From positions 930,001 to 994,000 of the forward strand of contig NZ_CP144460.1 of the NCBI RefSeq assembly GCF_040182365.1: a DNA stretch of 64,000 nt, in the 5' to 3' direction. The notes beneath the pieces were generated by a model that ran no database searches, had not been told where the DNA came from, and saw only the letters and a program-made list of their open reading frames with translations. The translations under genes and the position numbers were made by a program. Shown here piece by piece: positions 18,542 to 28,018 of this stretch; positions within the stretch are counted from its first letter, which is position 1, and each line of letters begins with the position of its first letter. Source of the DNA: Xanthomonas sp. 10-10. Its GTDB lineage: Bacteria; Pseudomonadota; Gammaproteobacteria; Xanthomonadales; Xanthomonadaceae.

Positions 18542-19939
18542 ATGAAATTGCTAACCGCCGCCATCGGCGGTGTCTGTCTGCTGCTGTCCGCGCAGGCCAG
18601 TGCCGTCACCTTCGCCACCGGCGATACCCGCACTGTCGCGCAACCCACCATCCCAGCCACGTGTTCGCCGTCCCTGAAGGCTGGGCTGACGCCGACCGGG
18701 CGTCAATTCGATGATGCGACCGAGCGCTCGCCGCCGGATACCAGGACCATCCAGGCCGCGCTCAATGCCTGCAAAAACGGCAGCGTGCTGCTGACCGGCG
18801 GCAGCGGCAACGCATTTCTGACCGGCCCGCTGACCATTCCCAGCGGCGTAACACTGGTGGTCGACCAGGGCGTCACCTTGTACGGCTCACGCAATCCGGC
18901 CGACTATGGCAGCGGCTGCGGCGTGGCAGGTTCCAAGAGCGGCGGCTGCGCGCCGCTGATCAGCGTCAAGGGCGTCAAGTCGGGCGTGATGGGCATCCGA
19001 ACCGGCGGGCGTCAGGGCACCATCGATGGCCGCGGCGATCTGACCATGCTGGGCAAGAGCACCAGCTGGTGGCAGTTCGGCGAAAACGCCAAGGCGGCCG
19101 GTCAGGTACAGAACAGCCCGGATCTGATCAAGGTGCAGAACTCCACGGCGTTTACGCTGTACGACATCAACTTGATCAATGCGGCGTACTTCCATTTCTT
19201 CGCGCATATTGTCGATGGCCTGACCATCTGGGGCGTACGGGTGAAATCGCCGGCCACCAGCCCCAACACCGATGGCCTGGACCTGGACAGCGTGACCAAC
19301 GCCAGTCTGGTCGACAACGATGTGATGGGCGGAGACGACTGCGTGGCGATTAAGACCATCGCCTCCAAGTCCGGCAACATCACCGTGCGCGACAACCGTT
19401 GCTACGGCACCCACGGCATCTCGATCGGCAGCGAAGTGATGTTCGGGGTCAACAATGTGCTGGTCGACAACAACGTCATCACCGCCACCGACGATGCCGG
19501 CAACCGCAGTACCGACAACAACGGGCTGCGCATCAAGACCAGTATCGTCAAGGGCGGCCCGGTCAGCCTGGTCACCTACCGCAATACCTGCCTGTTCGGC
19601 GTGACCAGTCCGCTGGTGATCAACCCGTTCTATGCGTCCGGTAGCGGCGGGACCAAGCCCAGCTTCAAGGAGATCGTCGTCAACGGCTTGCGCACCACAG
19701 CCGATGTCGGGCTCAAGGGCAAGGGGTGGATCCTGAAAGGCTTTGATGCGCAGACACCGTTGGACCTGGTGCTGGCCAATCTTGCGACAGGCAACAAGGC
19801 CGTCGCTGCCAGCGACGCACAGATCGGGCTGGTCAACAGTGACCTGACGCCGACCGGTACCGGTGTCACCACCGGCCCGGTGCAGGTGAGTGGTGCCATC
19901 CCGACCTGCTCGACGGCACCGCGTTTCCCGGCGTTGTGA
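18542..19939 (+). CDS. pglA: Secreted polygalacturonase (glycoside hydrolase family 28)
   Basis: 465 aa from the ATG at 18542, which begins a clear signal peptide (MKLLTAAIGGVCLLLSAQASA). It hydrolyses alpha-1,4-galacturonan in pectin and is expected to leave by type II secretion. GH28 active-site motifs: NTDGLDLDS, GGDDCVAIK (catalytic Asp pair), THGISIGS (catalytic His) and LRIKTS (Arg-Ile-Lys substrate grip), in a right-handed beta-helix. Whether exo- or endo-acting is not decided. The PIP box upstream marks it as a virulence-regulon gene. The symbol follows common Xanthomonas usage and is less certain than the function. Confidence 0.92.
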   Translation: MKLLTAAIGGVCLLLSAQASAVTFATGDTRTVAQPTIPATCSPSLKAGLTPTGRQFDDATERSPPDTRTIQAALNACKNGSVLLTGGSGNAFLTGPLTIPSGVTLVVDQGVTLYGSRNPADYGSGCGVAGSKSGGCAPLISVKGVKSGVMGIRTGGRQGTIDGRGDLTMLGKSTSWWQFGENAKAAGQVQNSPDLIKVQNSTAFTLYDINLINAAYFHFFAHIVDGLTIWGVRVKSPATSPNTDGLDLDSVTNASLVDNDVMGGDDCVAIKTIASKSGNITVRDNRCYGTHGISIGSEVMFGVNNVLVDNNVITATDDAGNRSTDNNGLRIKTSIVKGGPVSLVTYRNTCLFGVTSPLVINPFYASGSGGTKPSFKEIVVNGLRTTADVGLKGKGWILKGFDAQTPLDLVLANLATGNKAVAASDAQIGLVNSDLTPTGTGVTTGPVQVSGAIPTCSTAPRFPAL

Positions 19940-19947
19940 TCCATCGG

Positions 19948-19971
19948 GCGCGGCCGGCCTCCGGGCCGCGC
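19948..19971 (+). terminator. Possible terminator after the polygalacturonase gene
   Basis: An 8-bp GC stem (GCGCGGCC at 19948-19955 with GGCCGCGC at 19964-19971) nine bases after the stop, followed by a loosely T-rich stretch rather than a true U-run. Moderate support only. Confidence 0.45.
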
Positions 19972-20091
19972 TCGATCTTCTGCCTTTTCCCCGGCATGCT
20001 GCGGCGCCGATCGGTGCCGGCGCGTTTTGCGCCTTCGCCGATCGGTTGAACCGACGGGGCGGGCTGCTGGGCCATGCTGAGACATCGACGA

Positions 20092-20295
20092 TCAGTACCA
20101 CGCCTGTAGATTGGCGAACCGATACACCAGATGCTTGTCGATGAAGGCGATCAACACCGGCAACACGTCGGTGACGCGGCGCAGCTCGGCGTCGCTCAAC
20201 GCCACTGCGGCGCGGCCTTCGGCGAGCTCGGCCATCTGGGCGCGGATCACGAACTGTTTCTGTCGCAACCGCAAAGCGATTGAAAATCGCAGGCT
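20092..20295 (-). pseudogene. Remnant of a PAS-domain sensor protein
   Basis: The minus-strand frame encodes LSDAELRRVTDVLPVLIAFIDK followed by HLVYRFAN, the start of a PAS fold as found after the first coiled region of sensor kinases, then runs into a stop after a few residues. Neither the upstream receiver or membrane part nor the downstream PAS and kinase parts exist nearby. The beginning of the open frame is just the translated 8-bp repeat. Best read as a decayed fragment, with no function assigned. Confidence 0.45.
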
Positions 20296-20335
20296 GCGAT
20301 CCCGCGATCCCGCGATCCCGCGATCCCGCGATCCC
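20296..20335. repeat. 8-bp tandem repeat, five copies
   Basis: Unit GCGATCCC repeated five times without interruption (40 bp). Such short tandem arrays change copy number readily and may serve as strain markers. Confidence 0.9.
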
Positions 20336-20601
20336 GAGATGGCGGCAATTGCCGCCGTCGCCACGTTTGCCAGACACGCCCGCTGCGCACTTGTCCGTGT
20401 GCTGCCAAGCCGTCTCTACACGTCCTGCTCGTTTGCAGCGGCCTCATCTGTACACGCCCGGGGTTTTTCGTGCCGGGCCCGCACGAAGGAGTGGGCTGTG
20501 CGCGTCAAGCGATGCTGTGGCACGCCTTGACTTAGGCTAAAGCTCTTTCGTTTCATGGCCTTATTGCCAGAAGTTCATCTGATGTCTGTTACCCTCGGCC
20601 G

Positions 20602-21741
20602 ATGATTCGACGCACCTTGACCTGCCTGCTCACCCTCGGCCTTGTCGCCTGCGCGACCCAGCCCAGCCCTCCGTCCCCGCCGCCGGCTGCCAGCGCACCG
20701 CCGGCCAAGCCGCCAGTGGCTCCGGTCGCGCCTGCAAGCGCCGCCGCCGAAGCCCCCGCGCTGCCGCCGGTCGATCTGACCCCGGTGCCCTTCGAGATCG
20801 CACACGCCAACTTCGTGCGCGACACCGCCGCCAAGTACGGCATCGACGCCGCACAGATCGACGCGGTGCTGGCGCAGGCGCAGTTCAAGGACGCCATCGT
20901 CACCGCGATGTCGCGGCCGGCCGAGCGGGTCAAGCCGTGGAACGAATACCGCCCGATGTTCATCACCCAGGCGCGGATCGAGGGCGGGCGTAACTTCCTG
21001 GCCCAGCACCGCGCCGAGCTGAGCAAGGTCGAAGCCGCTACCGGCGTGCCGGCGCAGGTGATCGTGGCCATCATCGGGGTAGAGACCAGTTACGGCAGCA
21101 ATGCCGGCAAATATCGCGTGCTGGACGCGCTGTATACGCTGGCGTTCCGCTACCCGCGCAGCGGCGACCCGGCCAAGCTCGAGCGCGAAGTGCGTCGCGA
21201 GCTGTTCTTCCGCGACGAACTCGGCCAGCTGTTCGCGCTCGGCAAGGAAGAACAGCTCGATGTCACCAGCCTGATTGGCAGCTATGCCGGCGCGATGGGC
21301 ATGGGCCAGTTCATGCCGTCTAGCTACCGCCAGTTCGGTGTCGATGGCGATGCGGATGGCAAGCGCAATCTGTTTACCGATTACAACGACGTGTTTGCCT
21401 CGATCGCCAACTACTTCGTCAAGAAGGGCGGCTGGGTGCGCGGCGGTCAGGTCGCCGTGCCGGCCACGCTGGCTGCCGGTCACGAGGAATTCAATCCCAC
21501 CGACTGGTCGCCGGTATACACGCTGGCCGATCTGTCCGCGCGCGGGTATCACCCTGGTGCGCCGGTGGTGGCGGGCAGCACCGCCACCCCGATCAGCCTG
21601 GACGACGCCAACGGCAAGCAGTACTGGCTGGGCTTTCAGAATTTCTACGCGATCACCCGGTACAACATTTCCAAGATGTATGCGATGGCCGTGTTCCAGC
21701 TGTCCGAGGCCATCGCCGGCAAGGAGTTACCCCCGGCATGA
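20602..21741 (+). CDS. mltB: Membrane-bound lytic murein transglycosylase B
   Basis: 379 aa outer-membrane lipoprotein: signal MIRRTLTCLLTLGLVAC with lipobox LVAC (Cys17), a Pro/Ala-rich linker to about residue 60, then the SLT_2 (MltB/GH103) domain. The catalytic Glu is in GVETSYGSNAGKYRV (Glu161), and SYAGAMGMGQFMPSSYRQF is the family substrate-groove motif. It cleaves glycan strands to 1,6-anhydro products. Its stop overlaps the rlpA start, so the two wall enzymes are coupled. Confidence 0.95.
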   Translation: MIRRTLTCLLTLGLVACATQPSPPSPPPAASAPPAKPPVAPVAPASAAAEAPALPPVDLTPVPFEIAHANFVRDTAAKYGIDAAQIDAVLAQAQFKDAIVTAMSRPAERVKPWNEYRPMFITQARIEGGRNFLAQHRAELSKVEAATGVPAQVIVAIIGVETSYGSNAGKYRVLDALYTLAFRYPRSGDPAKLEREVRRELFFRDELGQLFALGKEEQLDVTSLIGSYAGAMGMGQFMPSSYRQFGVDGDADGKRNLFTDYNDVFASIANYFVKKGGWVRGGQVAVPATLAAGHEEFNPTDWSPVYTLADLSARGYHPGAPVVAGSTATPISLDDANGKQYWLGFQNFYAITRYNISKMYAMAVFQLSEAIAGKELPPA

Positions 21742-23138
21742 ACAGCATGACAGGCCCCAAGTGGCTGATTCCGATGGCGCTGATGCTCGGCCTGGCGGCC
21801 TGTAGCAGCGCACCGAAGAAAAGCGTCGGCGCCAAGGGCAGCGGCGCCGTCAAGGGCGTCAAGGTCGAAGGCAAGGGGCCCGCGTATGTCGCCACCGGAT
21901 GCCCGTCGACCTCGCCGTATGCCGCTGCCAAGGAAGACCCGTCCACACGCGGCGACTACACCGCCGGCGGCCTGTACAAACCCGGCGTCAAGGACACCAC
22001 GCCCGACCACGTACCGAACGTGGCCTGTATCCCCGAACCGCTGGTCACCGACGAGCCGCGCTCGGCGGTCGGCAATCGCTCGCCCTATGAAGTGCTGGGC
22101 AAGCGCTACGTGGTGATGGACAACCCGGGCGACTATGTCGAACGCGGTACCGCCTCGTATTACGGCAGCAAGTTCCACGGCCGGCTGACCTCTAACAAGG
22201 AGGTCTACGACATGTACGCCTTCACCGCCGCGCACAAGACGCTGCCGCTGCCCAGCTTCGCCCTGGTGACCAATACCGATACCGGCGACTCGGTGGTGGT
22301 GCGCGTCAACGACCGCGGCCCGTTTCACGATGGTCGCGTGATCGATCTGAGCTACGCCGCCGCGGTCAAGCTGGGCATCACCGGCAAGGGCACCGGCAAT
22401 GTCGAAGTGCGCGGGCTGACCGAAGCCGATAACGGCAACCTGCTGGCCAAGCGCAATCGCGGACGGGTGCCGGTCACGACGGCTGTTGCCACCGCGCGGC
22501 CGGTATCGGGCAGCAGCCAGATCGATGGCCTGGTGCAGCGTCTGCCCACCGGCACGGCTGCTCCGCGTGCGGCGGTTGCAAGCGCGGCTGCCGTCCCCGT
22601 TGCGACATCCCTCGCCACTGCGCCGGCCAAACCCGCCGGCGAGCGCTGGCGTTACAACGTCGCCGAGTCGCGACAACCCGGCAATCCGGACAATTTCGAT
22701 GCCTGGATGAAGTCGCAGGGCGTGCGCGTTGCGACCGGCAAGCCGGCAGCGGTTGCGCCGCGTCCGGCATCGGCCACGCCTGCGCCTGTCGCTGCCGCGC
22801 CGGTGGCGGTTGCAGCGGTCAGGCCAGTGGACAACGGCGCGCCTGCGCGCCCGGTCAAGACCGATCCAGCGCCGGCCAAGGCGCCGAGTGCAGCGGAAGC
22901 CGCCCTTGGCGACATCCTGTTGCAGGTCGCCAGCTTCGCCAGCCGCGAAAACGCCAACCGCGCGCTGTCGCAGCTTGCCTCGGCCGGTATCGCCGGTGCC
23001 AGCGTCAGCGACATCGTCAGCGGTGGCCGCACCCTGTGGCGCTTGCGCGTCAACGCACGCGACCACGCCAATGCCTCGGAGATCGCCCAGCGCATCGCCG
23101 GGCTGGGCTTCGGGCGCCCGCAGATCGTCGCCAACTGA
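21738..23138 (+). CDS. rlpA: Septal-ring lytic transglycosylase RlpA
   Basis: 466 aa lipoprotein (lipobox LAAC in MALMLGLAACSSAP). It has a double-psi beta-barrel catalytic domain (about 130-220: GTASYYGSKFHGRLTSN, VRVNDRGPFHDGRVIDLS) and a C-terminal SPOR domain (about 390-466, ILLQVASFASRENANRAL) that binds denuded septal glycan. The long Ala/Pro/Val-rich linker between them is typical. It acts on glycan lacking stem peptides at the division site. It starts within the mltB stop codon. Confidence 0.94.
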   Translation: MNSMTGPKWLIPMALMLGLAACSSAPKKSVGAKGSGAVKGVKVEGKGPAYVATGCPSTSPYAAAKEDPSTRGDYTAGGLYKPGVKDTTPDHVPNVACIPEPLVTDEPRSAVGNRSPYEVLGKRYVVMDNPGDYVERGTASYYGSKFHGRLTSNKEVYDMYAFTAAHKTLPLPSFALVTNTDTGDSVVVRVNDRGPFHDGRVIDLSYAAAVKLGITGKGTGNVEVRGLTEADNGNLLAKRNRGRVPVTTAVATARPVSGSSQIDGLVQRLPTGTAAPRAAVASAAAVPVATSLATAPAKPAGERWRYNVAESRQPGNPDNFDAWMKSQGVRVATGKPAAVAPRPASATPAPVAAAPVAVAAVRPVDNGAPARPVKTDPAPAKAPSAAEAALGDILLQVASFASRENANRALSQLASAGIAGASVSDIVSGGRTLWRLRVNARDHANASEIAQRIAGLGFGRPQIVAN

Positions 23139-23379
23139 GCGCAGACCGGCATGCCGTCAGGAGCGGCCATTGCGGTCAGCGACCCGAGGCGCTGGGCTGG
23201 CGCCGACCGCGTCGACGTGCATGCGGCAGCCAGTGGCTTGGGGCGTCCGGCGCGCGATCAGCTGACTGCAACACTGAACTGCGCAGGCGCGTGGGACCCG
23301 GCGTGCGTCGCCTGAATCTCCATCGCACCTTACAATTTCGTATTACCCAGCCTTCGGGCCCGTCAGGAGTCGTTCTTCA

Positions 23380-24585
23380 ATGAAATTCCGCTTCGCCGCC
23401 GCTGCCTTGGCCACGTTCGCCTTCGGCCTGGTCTGCGCCCAGACACCCGCGCCGCAGCCGACTCCCGCCGTGGCTGCCGCGCCGGCTGCACTGCCGGTTC
23501 CGCCCGCACCCGCGCCGGCCGTGTCCAAATCCTGGATCCTGATGGACTACGCCACCGGGCAGGTGCTCGCCGGCGAGAACATCCATCAGCAGTTGGCTCC
23601 GGCCAGCATCACCAAGGTGATGACGTCCTACGTGGTGGCCGCAGAAATCAAGAACGGCAAGGTCAAGCGCGACGACCAGGTCATGATGAGCGAGCGCGCC
23701 TGGCGCGAGGGCGGCGCCGGCACCGACGGCAGCTACAGCGGCTTCCCGGTCAACCAGACCGCGCGTCTGGAAGACATGGAAAAGGGTATGGCGATCCAGT
23801 CCGGCAACGACGCCGCGATCGCGCTGGCCGAGCACGTGGCCGGGAGCGAAGAAGCCTTCGCCTCGTTGATGAACAGCTACGCCGCCAAGATCGGCATGAA
23901 GAATTCGTACTTCGTCAACGCGCACGGGTTGAGCGCCGAAGGCCATCACTCCACCGCTTACGATCTGGCCATGCTGGGCCGCGCGATGGTGCGCGATTAC
24001 CCGGAAACCTACGCCTACAACAAGATCAAGGAATTCCAGGTCGGCTCGATCAAGCAGAGCAACCGTAACCGGCTGCTGTGGCGCGACCCGGCGGTGGACG
24101 GCATCAAGACCGGCCATACCTCCGAAGCCGGCTACTGCCTGCTGAGCTCGGCCAAGCGCGGCGACCAGCGCCTGATCGCGGTGGTCATGGGCGATAGCTC
24201 CGAAGAGCAACGCGCCACCGACAGCCTGGCCCTGCTCAACTGGGGGTTCCGCTTCTTCGAAACCCATAGCCTGTACGCGCCCGGCAAGGTCGTGACCAAG
24301 CAGAAGGTCTGGAAGGGTGCGCAGGACGAAGTGCAACTGGGCGTGGCCCAGCCGCTGCAGGTCAGCCTGCAGCGCGGCCGCTACAACGATCTCAAGCCCA
24401 GCATGGAAGTGGCCAAGACCCTGGAAGCGCCCATCAAGAAGGGTCAGCAGGTCGGCACCGTCAAGGTCAGCCTGGACGGCAAGATCATCGCCCAGGCTCC
24501 GCTGGTCGCCATCAACGCAGTGGAGGAGGGCGGCTTCTTCAAGCGCCTCTGGGATTCGTTCTGGATGTGGTGGGAATCGGAGTGA
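23380..24585 (+). CDS. dacC: D-alanyl-D-alanine carboxypeptidase (PBP5/6 type)
   Basis: 401 aa. Signal peptide (MKFRFAAAALATFAFGLVCA), Pro/Ala linker, then a serine DD-peptidase domain with SITK (Ser76-Lys79), SGN (SGNDAAIALAE) and KTG (GIKTGHTSEAGYC). A C-terminal PBP5-type beta domain is followed by an amphipathic membrane anchor (FFKRLWDSFWMWW). It trims the terminal D-Ala of stem peptides in the periplasm. It stands alone between rlpA and a terminator; dacA or dacC naming is a matter of convention. Confidence 0.94.
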   Translation: MKFRFAAAALATFAFGLVCAQTPAPQPTPAVAAAPAALPVPPAPAPAVSKSWILMDYATGQVLAGENIHQQLAPASITKVMTSYVVAAEIKNGKVKRDDQVMMSERAWREGGAGTDGSYSGFPVNQTARLEDMEKGMAIQSGNDAAIALAEHVAGSEEAFASLMNSYAAKIGMKNSYFVNAHGLSAEGHHSTAYDLAMLGRAMVRDYPETYAYNKIKEFQVGSIKQSNRNRLLWRDPAVDGIKTGHTSEAGYCLLSSAKRGDQRLIAVVMGDSSEEQRATDSLALLNWGFRFFETHSLYAPGKVVTKQKVWKGAQDEVQLGVAQPLQVSLQRGRYNDLKPSMEVAKTLEAPIKKGQQVGTVKVSLDGKIIAQAPLVAINAVEEGGFFKRLWDSFWMWWESE

Positions 24586-24592
24586 TCCATGG

Positions 24593-24618
24593 AAAAAGCC
24601 GGCGAAAGCCGGCTTTTT
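24593..24618 (+). terminator. Rho-independent terminator after dacC
   Basis: Perfect hairpin AAAAAGCCGGC-GAAA-GCCGGCTTTTT with a stable GAAA tetraloop, 8 bp after the dacC stop. The A-tract before it would let it act on the opposite strand too, although the convergent lpxR-like gene ends some 90 bp beyond. Confidence 0.92.
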
Positions 24619-24702
24619 GGAATCGGGAATGGGGAATAGTGAATCGTAGAAGCGGGCGTGTCGCTCTTGCTTTACCGATTTGCGATTCCCGATTCCCGAT
24701 TC
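24619..24702. repeat. Inverted pair of GGGAATCGGGA-type repeats
   Basis: Forward copy at 24619-24650 (GAATCGGGAATGGGGAATAG) and reverse copy at 24678-24702 (CGATTCCCGATTCCCGATTC), forming a second hairpin between the convergent dacC and lpxR-like genes. Same family as the mreB-mreC repeats. Confidence 0.8.
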
Positions 24703-24709
24703 TCAGCCC

Positions 24710-25771
24710 TCAAAGCATCCGACTGATCGTGAAGCTGCCGTAGACCGGGGTTTCGCGTTGGGTTTCGAATTCGCGGGTGCGGTGGTAGCGGGCCAGCGCA
24801 AACTTCCAGCGGCCGTACATCACCGCCAGGCCGTAGCCGACATCGCCCACAAGCGGGCGTTTGTCCACGCTGTGGCTGTTGCGGAAGGTGTTGCCATCCA
24901 GGGTGATGTCGCGGATCACCCAGCGTGCGTCGGTGGTCACGAACAAGTGGCCCGACCAGCCGCTGGCACGTCCCAGCCGGCTCGGGGCCGTGTTTTCGCC
25001 CGCCGGGCGGGTGGGGGTGCTGCCGAAATCGTCCGGCAGTTTCCAGCCAAAACGCGCTTCGCCACCGGCGTTCAGGTGCGTCGCCATGTTGCCCACTGCG
25101 CCGCCCCAGTGCGAGATGAAGTCCCAGCCGAATCCATCGGCATTGCCGCTGGCATCGGCCGGCCAGCGGCGCATGCGTTCGTGCACCAGGTTGATCAGCG
25201 GCTCGTTGTGCAGCTGGTTGTCCCAGCCCTGGAATTTCTCGTCGCCCAGCGCGTCGTGGATCGCATCCTGCGCTTCCTGCGCGAATGCCCACGGGCCAAC
25301 CACGCCCACCTGCAACTGCGTGGTCCGCAGGTGCGCGTCGTTACGCGCGTTGTAGCCAAAGCTCGCCAGCAGGATGCCCGCATACGGACGGTCGTCCGGG
25401 ATCACGTCGCGACGGGTGTAATCGGTGGGCGTAAAGATCGCCTGGCCGATCGAGAACACCATGTTCTGCTGGTCGAACTCGCCTGGGTGCAGCCGCTCCA
25501 GATAGCTATTGACCCAGCGTGCGGTGCGCGGCAGGCACGGGTCGTCGGTGTAGTCGACCAGGTTGGGCGAGACCAGGGTCAACACCGCACCGTTGGAATA
25601 CCCCTGGTCCTGGTCTTCACCGCCGAACAAGTCGTTGTCGACCCGGAAATTGACCGCCGGCGGCGTGCGACCCAGCCGGCTGGAATCGCACTGATCCGCC
25701 GCGATGGCCGGCATCGACAGCCCGGTGAGAGAGAGCAGCAAGGCAGCAGACAACGCGCGCGGTCGGAGCAT
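24710..25771 (-). CDS. lpxR: LpxR-family outer-membrane lipid A 3'-O-deacylase
   Basis: 353 aa from the ATG at 25771, which opens a signal peptide (LSAALLLSLTGLSMPAIAADQ); a TTG-started frame would add 74 unlikely residues. The DUF2219/LpxR signatures are present: FRVDNDLFGGEDQDQGYSNG near the N-terminus (catalytic-site Asn/Asp region), DDRPYAGILLASFGYN, and alternating aromatic beta-barrel strands to the C-terminus (VYGSFTISRML). LpxR is a calcium-dependent enzyme that removes the 3'-acyloxyacyl group of lipid A. The family assignment is good; activity in this organism is not known. Confidence 0.82.
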   Translation of the reverse strand: MLRPRALSAALLLSLTGLSMPAIAADQCDSSRLGRTPPAVNFRVDNDLFGGEDQDQGYSNGAVLTLVSPNLVDYTDDPCLPRTARWVNSYLERLHPGEFDQQNMVFSIGQAIFTPTDYTRRDVIPDDRPYAGILLASFGYNARNDAHLRTTQLQVGVVGPWAFAQEAQDAIHDALGDEKFQGWDNQLHNEPLINLVHERMRRWPADASGNADGFGWDFISHWGGAVGNMATHLNAGGEARFGWKLPDDFGSTPTRPAGENTAPSRLGRASGWSGHLFVTTDARWVIRDITLDGNTFRNSHSVDKRPLVGDVGYGLAVMYGRWKFALARYHRTREFETQRETPVYGSFTISRML

Positions 25772-26031
25772 GGAAGGCCTGGTGGACAAGGAGGGGCGGG
25801 ATGGTGCAAAGGTGCCTGCGCCCGCGGCTGCGCCGCGTGAACATGCGCCTTTGCGTGACCGCATTGTCAGTCGAGGCCGGTCTGTGCAGGACTTCCGTTT
25901 CCACGTAGGAGTGTTTGGCTGAGTGCCGCAATCAAGAATGCCGCGCGGGCTCTGGAAACCGTGTTGACCCCTACGGCTAGGGTCCGAGGACAAGACTTGG
26001 GTTTGCCCTCTACCGGCCCGATAATGGGGCG

Positions 26032-26310
26032 ATGGATATCAGCACCGACAACCCCGATCACGGCTTCCAGTTTCCCGGTACCTTCGAGCTCAGCGCCATG
26101 GGTGCGGCCGAGCGCGGCCTGGAAACCGAATTGCCGCGCCTGCTCGCTGCCACCGGCGTGGAGCTGCTGCAGGAAAGCGTCAGCTGGAAGCATTCTTCCA
26201 ACGGCAAATATGTCTCGGTCAAGATCGGCTTCCGCGCCGAGAGCCGGGAGCAGTTCGACGCGGCGCATCAGGCCTTGCGCGACCATCCGGAAGTGAAGTG
26301 GACGCTGTAG
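26032..26310 (+). CDS. YbeD/DUF493 family protein
   Basis: 92 aa, the normal size. Starts [24 protein letters not shown] and contains [20 protein letters not shown], matching the small ferredoxin-like YbeD fold that resembles an allosteric ACT-like domain. As in E. coli, it directly precedes lipB (13-bp overlap), linking it to lipoate synthesis. Exact function unknown. Confidence 0.9.
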   Translation: MDISTDNPDHGFQFPGTFELSAMGAAERGLETELPRLLAATGVELLQESVSWKHSSNGKYVSVKIGFRAESREQFDAAHQALRDHPEVKWTL

Positions 26311-26990
26311 CGGCCGAACCCGCCGTGGTTGCGACTGGGCCCGCACAGCTGCGCGACCTCGGTCAGCAGGATTACGCTCCGGTATGGCGTGCAATGCAGC
26401 GTTTCACCGATGCACGCGATGAGCAAACTGCCGATGAGGTTTGGGTGGTCGAGCATGCGCCGGTGTTCACGCTGGGCCAGGCCGGCAAGCCGGAGCACGT
26501 GCTGGCGCCGGGAGATATTCCGGTGCTGCAGGTGGACCGTGGCGGTCAGGTGACCTATCACGGCCCCGGCCAGCTGGTGGTCTACCCGCTGCTGGATCTG
26601 CGTCGGCTCAAGATCGGCGTGCGCGATTACGTCTGCAAGATCGAGCAGGCGCTGATCGATACGCTGGACGAGTGGAACATCGTGGCCGAACGCCGCGAAG
26701 GTGCGCCGGGTGTGTACGTCGGCGGCGCCAAGATCGCCGCACTCGGCATTCGCGTGCGCCGGGGCTGCACCTTCCACGGATTGTCGTTCAACGTGGCGAT
26801 GGACCTGGAACCCTTCCACCGCATCAACCCCTGCGGCTATCAGGGCCTGCAGGTGACCTCGGTGCTAGACTTGGGCGGCCCCCCCGGGATGGAGGCCGTC
26901 AAGGCCGTGCTGCTCGATCAGCTGGCGCGCCAATTCGGCCTGACCCTGCACCCCGCCTCCGCAATGCCCGACCTTTCGCTTCCGGCCTGA
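26298..26990 (+). CDS. lipB: Octanoyltransferase LipB
   Basis: 230 aa. Transfers octanoyl groups from acyl-carrier protein to lipoyl domains. Family motifs: [39 protein letters not shown], the catalytic Lys in [24 protein letters not shown] and the Cys in [14 protein letters not shown]. The start at the GTG (26298) overlaps ybeD; no ATG lies early enough to replace it. lipA follows after 14 bp. Confidence 0.95.
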   Translation: MDAVAAEPAVVATGPAQLRDLGQQDYAPVWRAMQRFTDARDEQTADEVWVVEHAPVFTLGQAGKPEHVLAPGDIPVLQVDRGGQVTYHGPGQLVVYPLLDLRRLKIGVRDYVCKIEQALIDTLDEWNIVAERREGAPGVYVGGAKIAALGIRVRRGCTFHGLSFNVAMDLEPFHRINPCGYQGLQVTSVLDLGGPPGMEAVKAVLLDQLARQFGLTLHPASAMPDLSLPA

Positions 26991-27004
26991 GCGCCCGTAT
27001 CGCC

Positions 27005-28018
27005 ATGACCCAGCCTATCGCCCGTTCCATCCCCTTGCAGGTCGTTTCCGGCGACAGCGCCGCGCCTGCGCCGCTGCAGACCGGCGTCAAGCAGATCGGT
27101 GGCGACAAGATCAACCGCTCGCCGGTGCAGTTCGTCGACGCGCCGGTGCTGCGCAAGCCGTCCTGGATCCGCGTGCGGATTCCGTCCGGCAACGCAGTGC
27201 AGAACCTCAAGGCCAAGCTGCGCGAAAACCGCCTGGTCACGGTGTGCGAAGAAGCCAGTTGCCCGAACATCCACGAGTGCTTCAGCCACGGCACCGCGAC
27301 CTTCATGATCCTGGGCGAGGTGTGCACACGACGCTGCTCGTTCTGCGATGTGGCGCACGGCCGGCCCAAGCCGCCGGATGCCAACGAGCCGACCAGTCTG
27401 GCGACCACGGTGGCCGACATGGGCCTGAAGTACGTGGTGGTCACCAGCGTCGACCGCGACGACTTGCGCGACGGCGGCGCGCAGCACTTCGTGGACTGCA
27501 TCGCAGCCATACGTGCCAGCTCGCCCAACACCCGCATCGAGATCCTGACCCCGGATTTCCGCGGCAAGGGCCGCATGGACCGCGCGCTGGAGATCCTGGC
27601 GCTGAGCCCGCCGGACGTGTTCAACCACAACATCGAAACCGTACCGGATCTGTATCCGAACGTGCGCCCCGGTGCGGATTACCAGTGGTCGCTGACCCTG
27701 CTGCAACGCTTCAAGGCGCAGCATCCTTCCATCGCCACCAAGTCCGGCATCATGCTCGGGCTGGGCGAAACCATGGAGCAGGTGCAGGCTACCTTGCGCG
27801 ATCTGCGTGCGCACGATGTGGACATGATCACGATCGGCCAGTATCTGCAGCCGACGCCGCACCACCACCCGGTGATGCGCTACTGGACGCCTGAGGAATA
27901 CAAGGCGCTGGAAGACTACGGCAACGCATTGGGTTTCAGCCACGTGGCGTCTGGCCCGATGGTGCGCTCGTCGTATCACGCCGATCGCCAGGCTGCCGGC
28001 GCAGGCGTCGCTGCCTGA
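27005..28018 (+). CDS. lipA: Lipoyl synthase LipA
   Basis: 337 aa radical SAM enzyme that inserts two sulfurs into octanoyl-protein. Both iron-sulfur cluster motifs are visible: the auxiliary [12 protein letters not shown] and the radical [13 protein letters not shown]. The conserved RSSYHAD end (serine ligand) is at the C-terminus. The ATG at 27005 follows lipB by 14 bp; the pair makes the cytosolic lipoate pathway. Confidence 0.97.
   Translation: MTQPIARSIPLQVVSGDSAAPAPLQTGVKQIGGDKINRSPVQFVDAPVLRKPSWIRVRIPSGNAVQNLKAKLRENRLVTVCEEASCPNIHECFSHGTATFMILGEVCTRRCSFCDVAHGRPKPPDANEPTSLATTVADMGLKYVVVTSVDRDDLRDGGAQHFVDCIAAIRASSPNTRIEILTPDFRGKGRMDRALEILALSPPDVFNHNIETVPDLYPNVRPGADYQWSLTLLQRFKAQHPSIATKSGIMLGLGETMEQVQATLRDLRAHDVDMITIGQYLQPTPHHHPVMRYWTPEEYKALEDYGNALGFSHVASGPMVRSSYHADRQAAGAGVAA

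Larger units (their letters stand above)
19972..20601. other. Intergenic region with PAS-domain remnant and 8-bp tandem repeat
   Basis: About 630 bp between the polygalacturonase and mltB. It holds a short minus-strand sensor fragment (20092-20295) and a 5-copy 8-bp repeat (20296-20335), described separately. The remaining parts show no credible gene. The mltB promoter is presumably in the last 80 bp. Confidence 0.6.
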
